This document shows, one piece after another, positions 12,295-22,300 of a stretch of DNA of 64,000 nucleotides (the first letter of the stretch is position 1; each line of letters begins with the position of its first letter). The DNA comes from Bacteroidia bacterium (GTDB lineage Bacteria; Bacteroidota; Bacteroidia; Chitinophagales; UBA2359): the NCBI GenBank assembly GCA_030427245.1, contig JAUHXA010000008.1, forward strand, positions 1-64,000, in the 5' to 3' direction. Below the pieces are notes generated by a model that ran no database searches, had not been told where the DNA came from, and was given only the letters and a program-made list of their open reading frames with translations. Made by a program: the position numbers and the translations under genes.

Positions 12295-12666
12295 ATGAAA
12301 AACCTTTTCTTCTTGATTTTTAGCAGTTTGTTGTTTTTGAATGCGTGTTACTACGACATTGAAGAAGAATTGTATCCTGAACCAGAAGGAAGTGTGTGTG
12401 ATACGGAGAATGTATCTTTTGCGGCTACGGTCGTTCCGATTCTGCAAAACAATTGTTATGTGTGTCATGCGGCAGATGTGGCTTTGGGTGGAATCATTTT
12501 GGAAGGACATTCGGAAGTATTGAAGGTGGTGAATGATGGGCGTTTGTTTGGAGCGATTTCTCACGACTTGGGTTTTTCACCGATGCCACAGGGCGCACCA
12601 CAATTGTTGGAGTGTGAAATTGATAAGATTGGAGCGTGGATAGATGCGGGGGCGTTGGATAATTAA
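12295..12666 (+). CDS. Small lipoprotein c-type cytochrome
   Basis: This 123-residue protein has a lipoprotein signal (MKNLFFLIFSSLLFLNAC, lipobox LNAC). A single haem c site, CYVCH, lies near residue 54, and a later SPMPQ segment near residue 98 could supply the distal Met ligand. It ends with a short helix (IDKIGAWIDAGAL) typical of monohaem cytochromes of the planctomycete-type/PSCyt kind. It is probably anchored in a membrane facing the periplasm and shuttles electrons. It begins a four-gene + strand set with an OB-fold protein, a YceI-like protein and a DUF5777-like barrel, which suggests a shared periplasmic redox task. Partner and substrate are not visible. Confidence 0.85.
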   Translation: MKNLFFLIFSSLLFLNACYYDIEEELYPEPEGSVCDTENVSFAATVVPILQNNCYVCHAADVALGGIILEGHSEVLKVVNDGRLFGAISHDLGFSPMPQGAPQLLECEIDKIGAWIDAGALDN

Positions 12667-12751
12667 AGGTGGAATATTTGATACTATAATATTGAAGTCT
12701 CACTTCTGGCTTCTCTCATCTGACTTCTGATTAAATTAAAACCAAATCATC

Positions 12752-13168
12752 ATGAAAAAATACATCAAATACATTTTATTGCTGGCAGTGATAGGTATTT
12801 CATCTGCCTACTATATGTACAACAAACCCCATAAAAACATACAAAAGGCAAAGGCGGATTTCACCTTAAATGCAACGGATTTGTTTACTGAATACGAGGC
12901 GGATGAAGAAACGGCGAATGCCAAATACCTCGACAAAGTGGTGGAGGTGGAAGGTAAAATACAGAGTATCAAGACGGAGGACAATGGACAAACGAGTATT
13001 GTTTTGGACAGTGGCAGCATGATGTTTGGCGTGAATTGTCAGTTGGATACCACCAAAGTGGAAACGGTCAATCGCTACAAAGAAGGTGATAACATCAAGC
13101 TCAAAGGCGTTTGTACTGGGATGTTGATGGATGTTGTTTTGGTGCGCTGTGTGCCTATCGAATCATAG
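12752..13168 (+). CDS. tRNA_anti-like OB-fold protein
   Basis: This 138-residue protein has an N-terminal signal anchor (KKYIKYILLLAVIGISSAYYMY). A single OB-fold domain follows (residues about 55-135): KYLDKVVEVEGKIQSI, then a GQTSIVLDSG strand and YKEGDNIKLKGVCTG. This pattern is that of the tRNA_anti-like family, which occurs as small exported proteins in Bacteroidota. Function is unknown; nucleic acid binding is not implied by the location. It lies 85 bp after the cytochrome gene on the same strand and is probably co-expressed with it. Confidence 0.75.
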   Translation: MKKYIKYILLLAVIGISSAYYMYNKPHKNIQKAKADFTLNATDLFTEYEADEETANAKYLDKVVEVEGKIQSIKTEDNGQTSIVLDSGSMMFGVNCQLDTTKVETVNRYKEGDNIKLKGVCTGMLMDVVLVRCVPIES

Positions 13169-13343
13169 AGAATCTTTGTCTTATTTTTTCACAATAGTCA
13201 TTTTAGTAATTTGGTTTAGTTAGGTGGCTCTTTCTATCTATTTAAGAGTCACCTTAACCAAATTGAACTTAAAAAACGGCAATCATTTACCTTCAATTTC
13301 AAAAAATAATATCATTAAAACCAATCAATTAAATACGAACACA

Positions 13344-13904
13344 ATGAGAAACATTCTTTTAATTTTAGCCCTTTTTGCTTTTTTTGCAACAGAAAACACT
13401 TTTGCTCAAGGAAAATATTTTACCCGTGATGGTCATGTTTCCTTCTTTTCGGCTGCTCCAATGGAGAATATTGAAGCGGAAAACCACAAGGCTACGAGTG
13501 TAATAGACACAGAAACTGGACGCATGGAATTTGCCATTTTGATTAAGGCTTTTGAATTTGAAAAGGCTTTGATGCAGGAACACTTCAATGAGAACTACAT
13601 GGAGTCAAACCAATATCCAAAGGCGACTTTCAAAGGGGATATTCAAAACGCTTCGGATGTCGATTGGACAACAGATGGAACGTATGATGTGACGGTATCG
13701 GGTGATATGACGATTCACGGTGTCACCAAAAACATCACTACGGAAGGCACAATAATAGTGGAAAATGGCGCAATCAGTGCCAAGTCTAAATTCAAGGTAG
13801 CTGTGGCGGATTATGATATTGAAATTCCTACTGTGGTTGTGGACAACATCGCCAAAGAAATTGAAGTAACAGTTGATATGAAATACCAACGCTTAGAAAA
13901 GTAA
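13344..13904 (+). CDS. YceI-family periplasmic protein
   Basis: This is a 186-residue protein with a signal peptide ending at FAQ. The frame is open from a TTG/other codon upstream at 13224, but the ATG at 13344 starts directly at the signal sequence MRNILLILALFAFF and is chosen. The YceI lipocalin-like features are visible: a beta strand with HVSFFSAAPMENIEA, an EHFNENYMESNQYPKATFKG block near the middle, and VSGDMTIHGVTKNIT near residue 125. YceI proteins bind long-chain isoprenoids or amphiphiles in a beta barrel. Together with cytochrome and OB-fold neighbours it suggests a quinone- or lipid-linked redox function, which is inference. Confidence 0.9.
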   Translation: MRNILLILALFAFFATENTFAQGKYFTRDGHVSFFSAAPMENIEAENHKATSVIDTETGRMEFAILIKAFEFEKALMQEHFNENYMESNQYPKATFKGDIQNASDVDWTTDGTYDVTVSGDMTIHGVTKNITTEGTIIVENGAISAKSKFKVAVADYDIEIPTVVVDNIAKEIEVTVDMKYQRLEK

Positions 13905-14004
13905 TCTTTTTTTGAACTAGGAAATACACAGCAATGAGGTTGGAATGGGTATCTGTTTCAACCTTGTTTTGTTATTTAAACATCCCAACATCAACATTAT
14001 AAAC

Positions 14005-14892
14005 ATGCAAAAAATACTTTTTACCTTCATCTTCTTACTTTTCGCTTCAAGTGTTTTTGCCCAAGACGACCTATTGGACTTACTGGGCGAGGACGAAACA
14101 GCTGTACCTGAAATTGAATATGTAAAAGCGAGCTTCAAGACTACAAGGGTTATCAATGCTCATTCGCTAGAAAATACTTCTGGTGGTGTATTGGACATCA
14201 AAATCTCACATCGTTTTGGATTTCTAAATGGCGGTTTGTACGAACTTTTTGGACTTGACCAAGCTACGATTCGCATTGGTGGGGATTATGGCATAACGGA
14301 TTGGTTGATGGTCGGTTTGGGGCGCAGCAGTTTTGAAAAGACCTATGATGCCTTCATCAAAGCCAAACTGATTCGTCAAAGTAAAGGGGCAAAGCAGATT
14401 CCTTTTACACTGGCTTTTGCTTCTAATATTGCCGTGAAAACGTTGGAATGGCGAAACCCTGACCGAGAAAATTACTTTAGCTCTCGCCTCACCTTTGCAC
14501 ATCAATTCATTTTGGGGCGAAAATTTAGCGAATCTACTACGCTGCAATTGATGCCTACTTTGGTTCACCGCAATTTGGTGGAAATGACCACTGAGAAAAA
14601 TGATGTCTTGGCTTTGGGAATTGCAGGGCGGCAAAAATTGTCGAAGCGTGTTGCTCTTAACTTTGAATACTATTATGTGCTGCCCGACCAAATTTTGGAT
14701 AAATACACCAATTCTTTGTCAATTGGTTTTGACATCGAAACGGGAGGACACGTTTTTCAGTTGCATTTTACCAATTCTACTTCCATGATTGAGAAGGGTT
14801 TTGTGACGGAAACGGTGGGTAATTGGTTGGATGGGGATATTCACTTTGGGTTTAATGTGTCGAGGGTGTTTACGGTGAAGAAGCGGAAGTGA
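14005..14892 (+). CDS. DUF5777-like outer-membrane beta-barrel protein
   Basis: This 295-residue protein starts at the ATG before a clear signal peptide (MQKILFTFIFLLFASSVFAQ); an upstream in-frame start at 13945 would bury it. The rest is alternating amphipathic beta strands, e.g. GGLYELFGLDQATIRIGGDY, ITDWLMVGLGRSSFEKTYD and LNFEYYYVLPDQIL. It ends in a strand-like segment IHFGFNVSRVFTV. This layout matches the DUF5777 barrel family found in Bacteroidota beside YceI and cytochrome genes. It lies 100 bp after the YceI gene and converges with the PHM-like gene, with 18 bp between stops. Confidence 0.75.
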   Translation: MQKILFTFIFLLFASSVFAQDDLLDLLGEDETAVPEIEYVKASFKTTRVINAHSLENTSGGVLDIKISHRFGFLNGGLYELFGLDQATIRIGGDYGITDWLMVGLGRSSFEKTYDAFIKAKLIRQSKGAKQIPFTLAFASNIAVKTLEWRNPDRENYFSSRLTFAHQFILGRKFSESTTLQLMPTLVHRNLVEMTTEKNDVLALGIAGRQKLSKRVALNFEYYYVLPDQILDKYTNSLSIGFDIETGGHVFQLHFTNSTSMIEKGFVTETVGNWLDGDIHFGFNVSRVFTVKKRK

Positions 14893-14910
14893 GGTCTCGC
14901 AAAGTTTTAC

Positions 14911-16467
14911 TTATTCAAAAAATCCTTTTGGGAAATAAGCAAATATTCGATTTTCTTCCCCTTTTTCGTTTTGCAAATGAAAGTAATAGTTGCCGTACTT
15001 CAATTCCTTCAAATCTATCTGTAGTTTATGTTTTCCCTTCTTGAAGCTTTTCTTTTCAAAGAGCTGCAAAACGGTATTTCCTTCAAAATTGCGAATTTCA
15101 AAGGTTAGAGTTTTAATATTCTTCCCTGCTTCTATCTCAACTTCAAAATTGGAGTGAATGATATTTGTAGCAGTAGGTGAAAGGCGGAAATTAGAGGTGT
15201 TCATAGTCGGATTTATATGAGGGTTAAAAGAAAAATAGACCAAAAACAATTCTTCATACATGCGTTTTCCCCATTCCATATTGCGAGGCGGTTCGTTTGG
15301 GTTGCCCAAATTTTCGAGCGTATTGTCGTATTCTGCAAGGGCGTGAATGACCGTTCCTTTCTTCAAGATTTTGGGAGTTTGGTACTCAAAAAACTGCTTC
15401 CAATGAAAATCCCAATCTTTGATTTTTAACAATACTTCTGCTTCTCTACTGTCGGGTTCGACTGTAAAAATTTCCCATTTGCGTCCCAAATAATGGGCTT
15501 GTGGATAGAACCCAAAGAGTTCTATATCAAAAGGAACGGCAAACTTGGCATGGTAGCGGGTCTTTTCGTTGGCTGCAATGATAAAGGTGTCGTTGGTCAT
15601 ATTGAAGGAGTGGATGAGTGGGGCAGTTTGAATCGTTTGAGGTGTGGGCTTGGGCGCAAACTTCAATCGGATGACAGAGGAATCTTTTTGGGGAACGCCT
15701 GTTGGTCCGTAGTGAATGTGTAGCAATAAAGTGGCGTTTTTGGGTAGAAACTTTGCTTTGCTTGTTGGGAATTGGCTGTAAGTTTGCGTTGGATTCCACG
15801 AATGCCAAAGGCTTTCTGATGGCACAAAACCCAATGCTCCAAAACTGAAATATCCATATTGTGGATCCCAGTCGTCTAATGCTTTGACTTGATTGGAGGT
15901 GTCTATCGAAATAGTAGCATGACGAACAATTTGCTTGTTTCCTGCTACAAATTCAATTCCGCTTACCCATTTGTCTTCTCCAAAATTTGTCGGCAAAACA
16001 AAAACTCGGTATTGGTCGTAATAGACTCCGTATTGTTCAAAGGCTTGGGACATAGAGAGTACTGCATCGGGATTGGTCATTGAAGTGCTGGAGTGAGGAT
16101 TTTTTTTGGTTTTGTTTGTGGCTTCTCCTTCTAAAAAACCTTGCTGCATCCACGATTGAATGAGTTGAATTTCTTGTTGGGATAGTCGTTTGTCGTTTTT
16201 GAAGGTGTGGGTATCGGTGGGTTCGTCAGCTAAGAATGGAGGCATTAAACCGATTTTGGTGACATGGGCAATCATTTTTCCGTAAGCTGCTACTTCTTTG
16301 TAGTGGGTCAAGGGCATCGCTCCAATGTTTTGATTTTGATGGCAGGGAACGCATTTTAATTGAAGGATGGGGGCGATGTCTTGGTGATAGGTGACGGGAT
16401 TTTGGGCGTGGATATTGAAGGTGAGTGCCAGCAAGAATTGAAGGAGGAGGAAGGTTGGTTTTGACAT
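14911..16467 (-). CDS. Cytochrome c fused to a PHM-like copper monooxygenase domain
   Basis: This 518-residue exported protein starts at the ATG at 16467, before the signal MSKPTFLLLQFLLALTFNIHA; the longer frame to 16608 crosses a repeat. A haem site CVPCH lies at residues 39-43, inside a planctomycete-type cytochrome segment. Residues about 150-415 resemble the two-domain peptidylglycine monooxygenase (PHM) fold found fused to cytochromes in bacteria: IVRHATISID, LLLHIHYGPTG, AHYLGRKWE and EYDNTLENLGNPNEPP. Several expected copper ligands look replaced: RH for HH near 183, QAH for HxH near 325, and Leu after EE near 407. The C-terminus resembles a T9SS-like beta domain. The upstream redoxin gene, 79 bp away, probably shares its transcript. 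Confidence 0.75.
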   Translation of the reverse strand: MSKPTFLLLQFLLALTFNIHAQNPVTYHQDIAPILQLKCVPCHQNQNIGAMPLTHYKEVAAYGKMIAHVTKIGLMPPFLADEPTDTHTFKNDKRLSQQEIQLIQSWMQQGFLEGEATNKTKKNPHSSTSMTNPDAVLSMSQAFEQYGVYYDQYRVFVLPTNFGEDKWVSGIEFVAGNKQIVRHATISIDTSNQVKALDDWDPQYGYFSFGALGFVPSESLWHSWNPTQTYSQFPTSKAKFLPKNATLLLHIHYGPTGVPQKDSSVIRLKFAPKPTPQTIQTAPLIHSFNMTNDTFIIAANEKTRYHAKFAVPFDIELFGFYPQAHYLGRKWEIFTVEPDSREAEVLLKIKDWDFHWKQFFEYQTPKILKKGTVIHALAEYDNTLENLGNPNEPPRNMEWGKRMYEELFLVYFSFNPHINPTMNTSNFRLSPTATNIIHSNFEVEIEAGKNIKTLTFEIRNFEGNTVLQLFEKKSFKKGKHKLQIDLKELKYGNYYFHLQNEKGEENRIFAYFPKGFFE

Positions 16468-16486
16468 GGAAGGATGATTTTTCTCT

Positions 16487-16537
16487 CGCAAAGGCGTAAA
16501 GAGGATTTTCTCGCAAAGGCGCAAAGTACGCAAGGTT
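16487..16537. repeat. Direct repeat of a CGCAAAG-type intergenic element
   Basis: Two near-identical words, TCTCGCAAAGGCGTAAAG and TCTCGCAAAGGCGCAAAG, lie head to tail here, followed by TACGCAAGG. They sit between the redoxin and PHM-like genes. This low-complexity motif does not encode part of either mature protein and looks like a dispersed intergenic repeat. Confidence 0.6.
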
Positions 16538-16546
16538 TTTTTGGGG

Positions 16547-17056
16547 TTATTGATTGAAGGTGATGAAGCATCCGATGGCAGGTAGCCAGGGAGGAGTGAT
16601 TTTTTCATCTTTGGTGATTCGGGTCAGCATGTTCACCAAATCGTTGATGCGCGTGCCGTGTCTCATTCTGCCCAAAGCTGCGTAGGCGTTGCTGATTCTG
16701 CCTCGGTAGAGTAGTTCTTCTGTTTCGCTGTGGGTGATGGCTACTTCGGGGGTAATGGTTGCGCCTAATTTGGTGGATAGGGATTGGTCAGTGTCCAGAA
16801 TGATATTGAATTGGGGCAAATCGTAGTCTTCCAAAAATTGCTCGGCACTTTCTTGTGTGCTTTTGGTGGAAGGAAAAACAGCGTGGAAAGTCGCTTGTTC
16901 TCCAAATTGGGCTACAGCTTCTCTGAGAGGTTTTGCCATGTAAATGCTGATGGGACATTCTTCGGCAAGGAAGACATAGACGTTGAGTTTTTGTTCTTGA
17001 GCGAAAAGGGAAAAGGAAACCAATAAACCGATAAGTGTGAAGATACTTTTTTTCAT
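16547..17056 (-). CDS. Redoxin-family periplasmic protein
   Basis: This 169-residue protein has a signal peptide (MKKSIFTLIGLLVSFSLFAQ). A thioredoxin-like fold follows: NVYVFLAEECPISIYMAKPL, then FHAVFPSTKSTQESAEQFLE, then cis-Pro region TITPEVAITHSETEELLYRG. The active-site region keeps a single cysteine (ECPIS) instead of CxxC. The C-terminus carries PAIGCFITF, a Cys motif seen in redoxins encoded beside cytochrome/PHM-like genes. It is probably a periplasmic redox or chaperone partner of the product of 14911-16467, which lies 79 bp downstream on the same strand. Confidence 0.75.
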   Translation of the reverse strand: MKKSIFTLIGLLVSFSLFAQEQKLNVYVFLAEECPISIYMAKPLREAVAQFGEQATFHAVFPSTKSTQESAEQFLEDYDLPQFNIILDTDQSLSTKLGATITPEVAITHSETEELLYRGRISNAYAALGRMRHGTRINDLVNMLTRITKDEKITPPWLPAIGCFITFNQ

Positions 17057-17178
17057 TGCTGTGAATTTTTTACCAAAATAAACAGACTATCTTATTGAAA
17101 GGCAAAAAAAGTGGCTGAATGGGGAATAGGGGTTTCTGTATGAGGCAAGGATTATGTGATAACAGTTAGTAATGATAA

Positions 17179-17257
17179 AAAAATAACTCCCCGTTTTCTT
17201 TAACAACATCCCCCATACCCCCTTCAAAGTGGGAATAATGGTCGGGGAGTTATTTTT
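17179..17257. repeat. Inverted repeat at the esterase stop codon, possible terminator
   Basis: The arms AAAAATAACTCCCCG (17179-17193) and CGGGGAGTTATTTTT (17243-17257) are perfect complements. The right arm includes the stop codon of the esterase gene. The loop (about 49 nt) contains ACATCCCCC...CCTTCAAAG, related to the elements at 49151 and 50635. The - strand copy ends in a T run and could terminate esterase transcription. Confidence 0.7.
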
Positions 17258-18197
17258 CCCACTTTAATAGCCAATCATAAATATCCTGTCCTGCAAAAAC
17301 ACGCCTCCACACATCGTGTCCCATGTCTTCGTGAATGGTAAAGCGCAGATTGTCGTGTCCTAATTCCTCCAACTCATTCATCCCTTCAAAAAAATATTGC
17401 GTTTCTACTGCCTTATCACGACCACCCGCAAAAGCCCAAATAGGAATTTTTTCTTTCGCAATTGATATCATCAAATCAGGATGACCCCAACCGACCACAG
17501 GACTGATAGCCGCAAACAATTTTGGATGTTTACTTGCCATATACCAAGTACCAAAACCTCCATAACTCAATCCGCTTAAATACAATCGCTTGGAGTCGCC
17601 ATTGTAGTCTTTCAGCACTATATCAATCATGGTCAATAAATCTTCTTCACACCTTTCCCACCCATTTGGTGGTAAGGCTTCTAAAGTTTCAGCAGGTACT
17701 GCCCCCATCATCTTTTCGTCTGTTCCGAAAGATGCCTCCCTTGGCGGCGTGCCTTCTTCTAAACGTTTGGGAATAGATTTTTTGTCTCGATGGGTGAGGT
17801 AATCCAATCCAATGGTATCTCTGCCAAACATGGGCAATTGTGGAACAATCATGATGAAAGGTAAATCTCTTTTTTGAATCCAAGCCTCATATAATGGTCC
17901 GTGAACCATTACCCAATCTAATTCGTCTTTGCCATTGCCTCGTTCACCATCTCCATGCAAAAACATCAAAACAGGTAGTTTTTTGCCTTGATTGACCGCT
18001 TCTTCGTAACCTTTGGGGAGGTAGAGGTAAAAGTCTCTTTCTTTTTGGTCAACGGTGCTGTTAATCGGTATTCGTAGGAGTTGGGCAGAGCTGTTTGTTG
18101 GTGGTGAAGTAGGGTTTTTCATTGAAGTACAAGAGATTGCAATTGCAGTAATAAAAAATGTAAAAACCAAAAATGGAAGTAGTGGTATCTGTTTCAT
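17250..18197 (-). CDS. Lipoprotein alpha/beta-hydrolase (esterase-like)
   Basis: This is a 315-residue lipoprotein. The ATG at 18197 is chosen because MKQIPLLPFLVFTFF...AISC forms a lipobox signal; the longer start only adds MIFQKSFFLP. The alpha/beta-hydrolase core shows LPVLMFLHGDGERGNG (oxyanion region), the nucleophile elbow GLSYGG with Ser about 211, a GGRD acid segment and a MGHDVW His near the end. The closest recognised group is the PHB-depolymerase/LpqC-like esterases. The enzyme is probably anchored facing the periplasm or surface, with an unknown ester or peptide substrate. It stands alone between two gaps. Confidence 0.85.
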   Translation of the reverse strand: MKQIPLLPFLVFTFFITAIAISCTSMKNPTSPPTNSSAQLLRIPINSTVDQKERDFYLYLPKGYEEAVNQGKKLPVLMFLHGDGERGNGKDELDWVMVHGPLYEAWIQKRDLPFIMIVPQLPMFGRDTIGLDYLTHRDKKSIPKRLEEGTPPREASFGTDEKMMGAVPAETLEALPPNGWERCEEDLLTMIDIVLKDYNGDSKRLYLSGLSYGGFGTWYMASKHPKLFAAISPVVGWGHPDLMISIAKEKIPIWAFAGGRDKAVETQYFFEGMNELEELGHDNLRFTIHEDMGHDVWRRVFAGQDIYDWLLKWEK

Positions 18198-18329
18198 AGG
18201 TAAAAAAAAGGATTTTTGAAATATCACAAAATTACTAGTGAGAGGTTAGGAAGAAATAAATGCCTTCTCTTCAGAAAAATAAATTCTTGTACTGCAAGTC
18301 TATAACCGACCTTTTCTTCAAAAAACCAA

Positions 18330-19175
18330 TCATTCATTCGAACCATACACTTTATGCGTAACCCAAATGGCTCCAATCAACAAAACACTTAACACAACCG
18401 ACCCTTCAAAACCAAATTCACCGCCTGTTAGCCAATCTGTTTCGCCGATGTCTTGCTGCAAAAGGCTGTGAAAATCAATGCCGCTGACCTCATATCCAAA
18501 AATTGCCCCTTCCGAATAATTCCAACTTGTATGCAAAGCAATTGGAAACCAAAGGTTTTGTTGGTATATGTAATAGATGCCCAAAAGGATACCTGCTAAC
18601 ATCAGATTAACCACCGCTAAGAAACTAATATTGGGATTGAGCGCATGAAATAGGGTGAAAATTATGGCAGAAATCAACAATGCCCAATATTTATTCAGGG
18701 ACTGCATGAGGTTGTTCAGTATATATCCTCGTACCAATATTTCTTCGTTTAAAGCGATAATGACACAGAGGAAAAAATAAGAGAATAAAAGAGTTGGTTC
18801 GAGTTTGAAGGAAGTGATAGCCAATTCCTTCAAAAGCATCAAAATCACCGTTCCCACTGCAAGAATAACAAAGCCCAAACCAAATCCTGCCGCAAAATCT
18901 CGTCCCTTTTTTTTCCACTCGAAACCCAGCGAAAAAACGCTCTTTTTGTCAATATAGGTTCTAAAAATCCAAACTGTGAGGCAAGTAACCAACAGACTGA
19001 TTATTTGGAGGATATACAACTCCTCCAAGTTGGTTAGAGAGTTGCCTTCTTCCATTCCAATAAAGACCACTACTCCAAGAAGTGTCAGTAAAACCATATA
19101 GGCCGCCAAGAATAGGACAGCCCTCAACCAGGGTTGGAATAGAGGCTGTTGATTTATTGGAGGTTTAGGGTTCAT
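18330..19175 (-). CDS. CPBP-family intramembrane metalloprotease
   Basis: This 281-residue protein has about eight hydrophobic segments. The CPBP (Abi/CAAX protease-like) signature is complete: NEEILVRGY (EE at about 144-145, Arg 149), FTLFHALN (His about 177), and IALHTSWN near residue 217. It probably cleaves within the membrane near prenylated or other membrane peptides. No bacteriocin gene is adjacent, so a self-immunity role is not indicated here. Confidence 0.9.
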   Translation of the reverse strand: MNPKPPINQQPLFQPWLRAVLFLAAYMVLLTLLGVVVFIGMEEGNSLTNLEELYILQIISLLVTCLTVWIFRTYIDKKSVFSLGFEWKKKGRDFAAGFGLGFVILAVGTVILMLLKELAITSFKLEPTLLFSYFFLCVIIALNEEILVRGYILNNLMQSLNKYWALLISAIIFTLFHALNPNISFLAVVNLMLAGILLGIYYIYQQNLWFPIALHTSWNYSEGAIFGYEVSGIDFHSLLQQDIGETDWLTGGEFGFEGSVVLSVLLIGAIWVTHKVYGSNE

Positions 19176-19324
19176 TTTTTTAAGTTTTTATTGCTTTGAA
19201 CAAGAATCATTTACAAAAAGGCATTCCCGCATTGAGCGTAAACAGTACTGATTTTAAGACCAATATCTATTGAGTTTCCTTTTTATAGTAGATTCTTGTT
19301 CAAATACATACAAAAGTTCAAATA

Positions 19325-22300
19325 CTAATATTTCACCAATCGTTGTGCCATCACTTTATCACCACTATTGATTTGAAGCAGATAAACACCTGCCACCAAT
19401 TGGTTGATGTCCAAACGCACATTTTTACTGCAACTTTCACTGTTAATCGTTTGCTGCAAAGCGATTTGACCTTTGGTATCAAACAAGATCAGTTCAGCCG
19501 TATTTGCCGCACTTTGGAAGGTGACTTCAATGAAATCACGACTTGGCACAGGTGAAACGGCAATAACCGCACCACCGCTTGATTCGCCTCTTGTAATCGA
19601 AATCGTAGGCGAACCACTCGACAAGCCATTGTTGTCGTATTGCATCAATCGGTAGTAGCGAACACCACATCCAACTGTTCTATCAAGGTAGGTGTAATTC
19701 ACCGCATGTTGGCTGTTCCCAACACCTTTCACTTCGCCAATAACGATGAAGTTTTTGCCGTCTTCGGAACGCTCTATAACAAAGCGGTCGTTGTTGGACT
19801 CCGTTAATGTCACCCATTCCAATAAATTGCCGTTTGCAGTTGCCTCCCCTTCAAAAGACAACAACTCAATTGGATTCTTGACACACTCAAACTGCTCGCT
19901 CGTAAACTCCACTGTATTGCAGCCAAAGCCATCGCTGACCACATTGATTTCATATACATTTTGTCCATTTTCGGGAAAAATCAAGGTGAAGGTTTGCATG
20001 AAGGCCAAATCGTCTGCAAAATCTCCTGTAATGCTGTAAACTGCGTCATTGTTGTATTCGGGAAACCCTCCTTTTACCTGAGCAGTCACATAAAAATCAC
20101 CCGTTTGTAAATCACAAAACTCGTCCACCAACAATTCTACGGGCGCTAAAAACAAGACAGGACTTCCATTCGCTATCACCGTACAAGCATCTTCAAAATC
20201 AATTGTTCCAGTTGCATCTTCAAAACTGACCACAGCCGAAATGTAATAAGTCGTGTAGTATTCGCCGTTTTCGGGGAAGGTGAATGTTCCAGTAGTGTTC
20301 ATCCCTAGAATAGTTCCTGCCGTTGTATCTGCACTTGTATGCAAAATGTAGTTCAATACTTGGCCTTCTTCCAAAAACGTTCCGCTTGCAGTAGCGGCAA
20401 CTGTTCCATCCGCACAAACAATCTGCAAATCGGTTGGCTCCATCGTACCAGCGCTTGGTTCACAATCTGGACAAACGGGCCCCGTAAACAACAATTCTCC
20501 AGCACAACCTGTAGTGTTGTCAACAGCCGTAATTGTGTACTCTTCTCCACCCAAAAGCACCAAATTAATGGTCGTACCTGTTCCGATAGTTCCAGATGCT
20601 GCGCCACCTAATGTATAGGTAGTATTACTGCCTCCCGTAAAGTTGATGTCAATCGAAAAGTTGTCTGTTCCATCGTTTAGACAAGTTCCTTCGCCTACCA
20701 ACTCAATGTTTGGCAAGTCGAACACATTTGTAATTTGAGCAGAAGTATCAGTAATCGTACAACCATCATCGCCAATCGCTACCAATGTGACTTCGTACAC
20801 ACCTGGTTCGGTGTAGGTATGAGTGGGGCTTTCTTCTATTGAGGTCGTATTGTCACCAAAGTCCCATATATAACTGCTTGCATTTACGCTATTATTGATA
20901 AAAGAAATATTGAGGGGATTTTCGCAGTCGGTCACAGGGTCTATATTAAAAAGTACTTCGGGACCAGCAAGTGCAAATTTGAAAGAACCCATATTGCAGT
21001 TGTCTGAATTGTTGGTAGTCGACCATGCACCAGCAGTGACAGGAAAAGCGTCTGCGCTCGCATTGCAGGCAGCACAAACAGCTTCATATACGACACCATT
21101 TTTGTCAAATCTGGAAGTACCGCCATCTACGTGTTCGTTGTTGCCATTTCCACCAAAAAAGGTAGCATAGTTCAAACCAGTGGCATTTTCGGCAAGTACT
21201 AATAAGTAAAAATCGCTGCCATCTGTCAAGGGCTGAAAAGCATCGTCCGAAACCGTCAATCCATTGGTGGTCGAATTGGCGGGAGAAGCACTATTGGTAT
21301 TTCCGCCCCAACCTGCCACATAGATTTGACCACAAGTGTCGACTAAAAAAGCAGTAGGGGAGATGTCGGGATCACCATCTCCTCGTCCAAATCGAGTAGA
21401 AAAAATTGTGGTACTCAAATCGCTCGTCAATTTGTGGATGTAATGCCCTCCATTCTCGTCAACATATCCTGCACTTTGCACAGGATAGTTGCCATCCGTT
21501 TGACCAACTGTATAGACATTTTGTTCCTCGTCCAATTCTATAAAATAAGACTGATCATAACCACTTGTACCCAAAAAAGTAGAGGCCATGAAGCTCAATC
21601 CATCGCTACCTAATTGGGTGATGAATCCATCGTGCGTACCTCCGCTGTAATTGTCTTGAAGCGAACCAAAACTTGCAGGATAATCCACACTTCGAGTACC
21701 ACCACATATATACAATGAGTTGTTATTCGACAATTTCAGAGAATAGGCTGCGTCAGAATTAGTTCCTCCCAAAAAGGTGCCCCACTCCAAAACTGATAAG
21801 TCCTGGTTGAGTTTGAAGACGCAGGCATCCTGTGCGCCGCCATTGTAGTTCGGAAATAAGCCATTGGGGGTAGGGAAATCCCCTGATTGTGTGCAACTCG
21901 CCACAAATACATTTCCTTCATCATCTAAAATAACTTCACCTCGCCCTTGATCCGCATAGTTGTAGTTCAGTGCAGTGTTGAGTCCATCTTGCTGACTGCC
22001 TCCTACAAAAGTAGAACCCACCAAGGCCGTTCCGTCGCTGTTGAAGCGACTCACAATAATGTCTGCCCCACTCGGAAAAGAAATACTATTGACCGTAATA
22101 CTGAATCCTCCTCCAAAGGTGGTATCGTGTGCATTGGCAGTCGTAGGATAATCAGAAGACCCTGTTGTACCATATAAGACCAATTCACCGCTTTCGCTGA
22201 CAATCAAACTATGGGGCATTTCGTTGGCGATACTACCGCCGATGTAAGTAGAAAATATTTGATTGCTTCCATCGGGTGTATATTTGGTGATGCCAATGTC

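Noticed and set aside
13224-13343. Longer YceI N-terminus
   Set aside because: The added segment is Lys/Asn-rich with no signal peptide. The ATG at 13344 directly precedes a signal sequence.
18330-19175. CPBP protease as bacteriocin immunity for the GG-leader peptide
   Set aside because: It lies 12 kb away on the other strand with unrelated genes between, so no link is supported.
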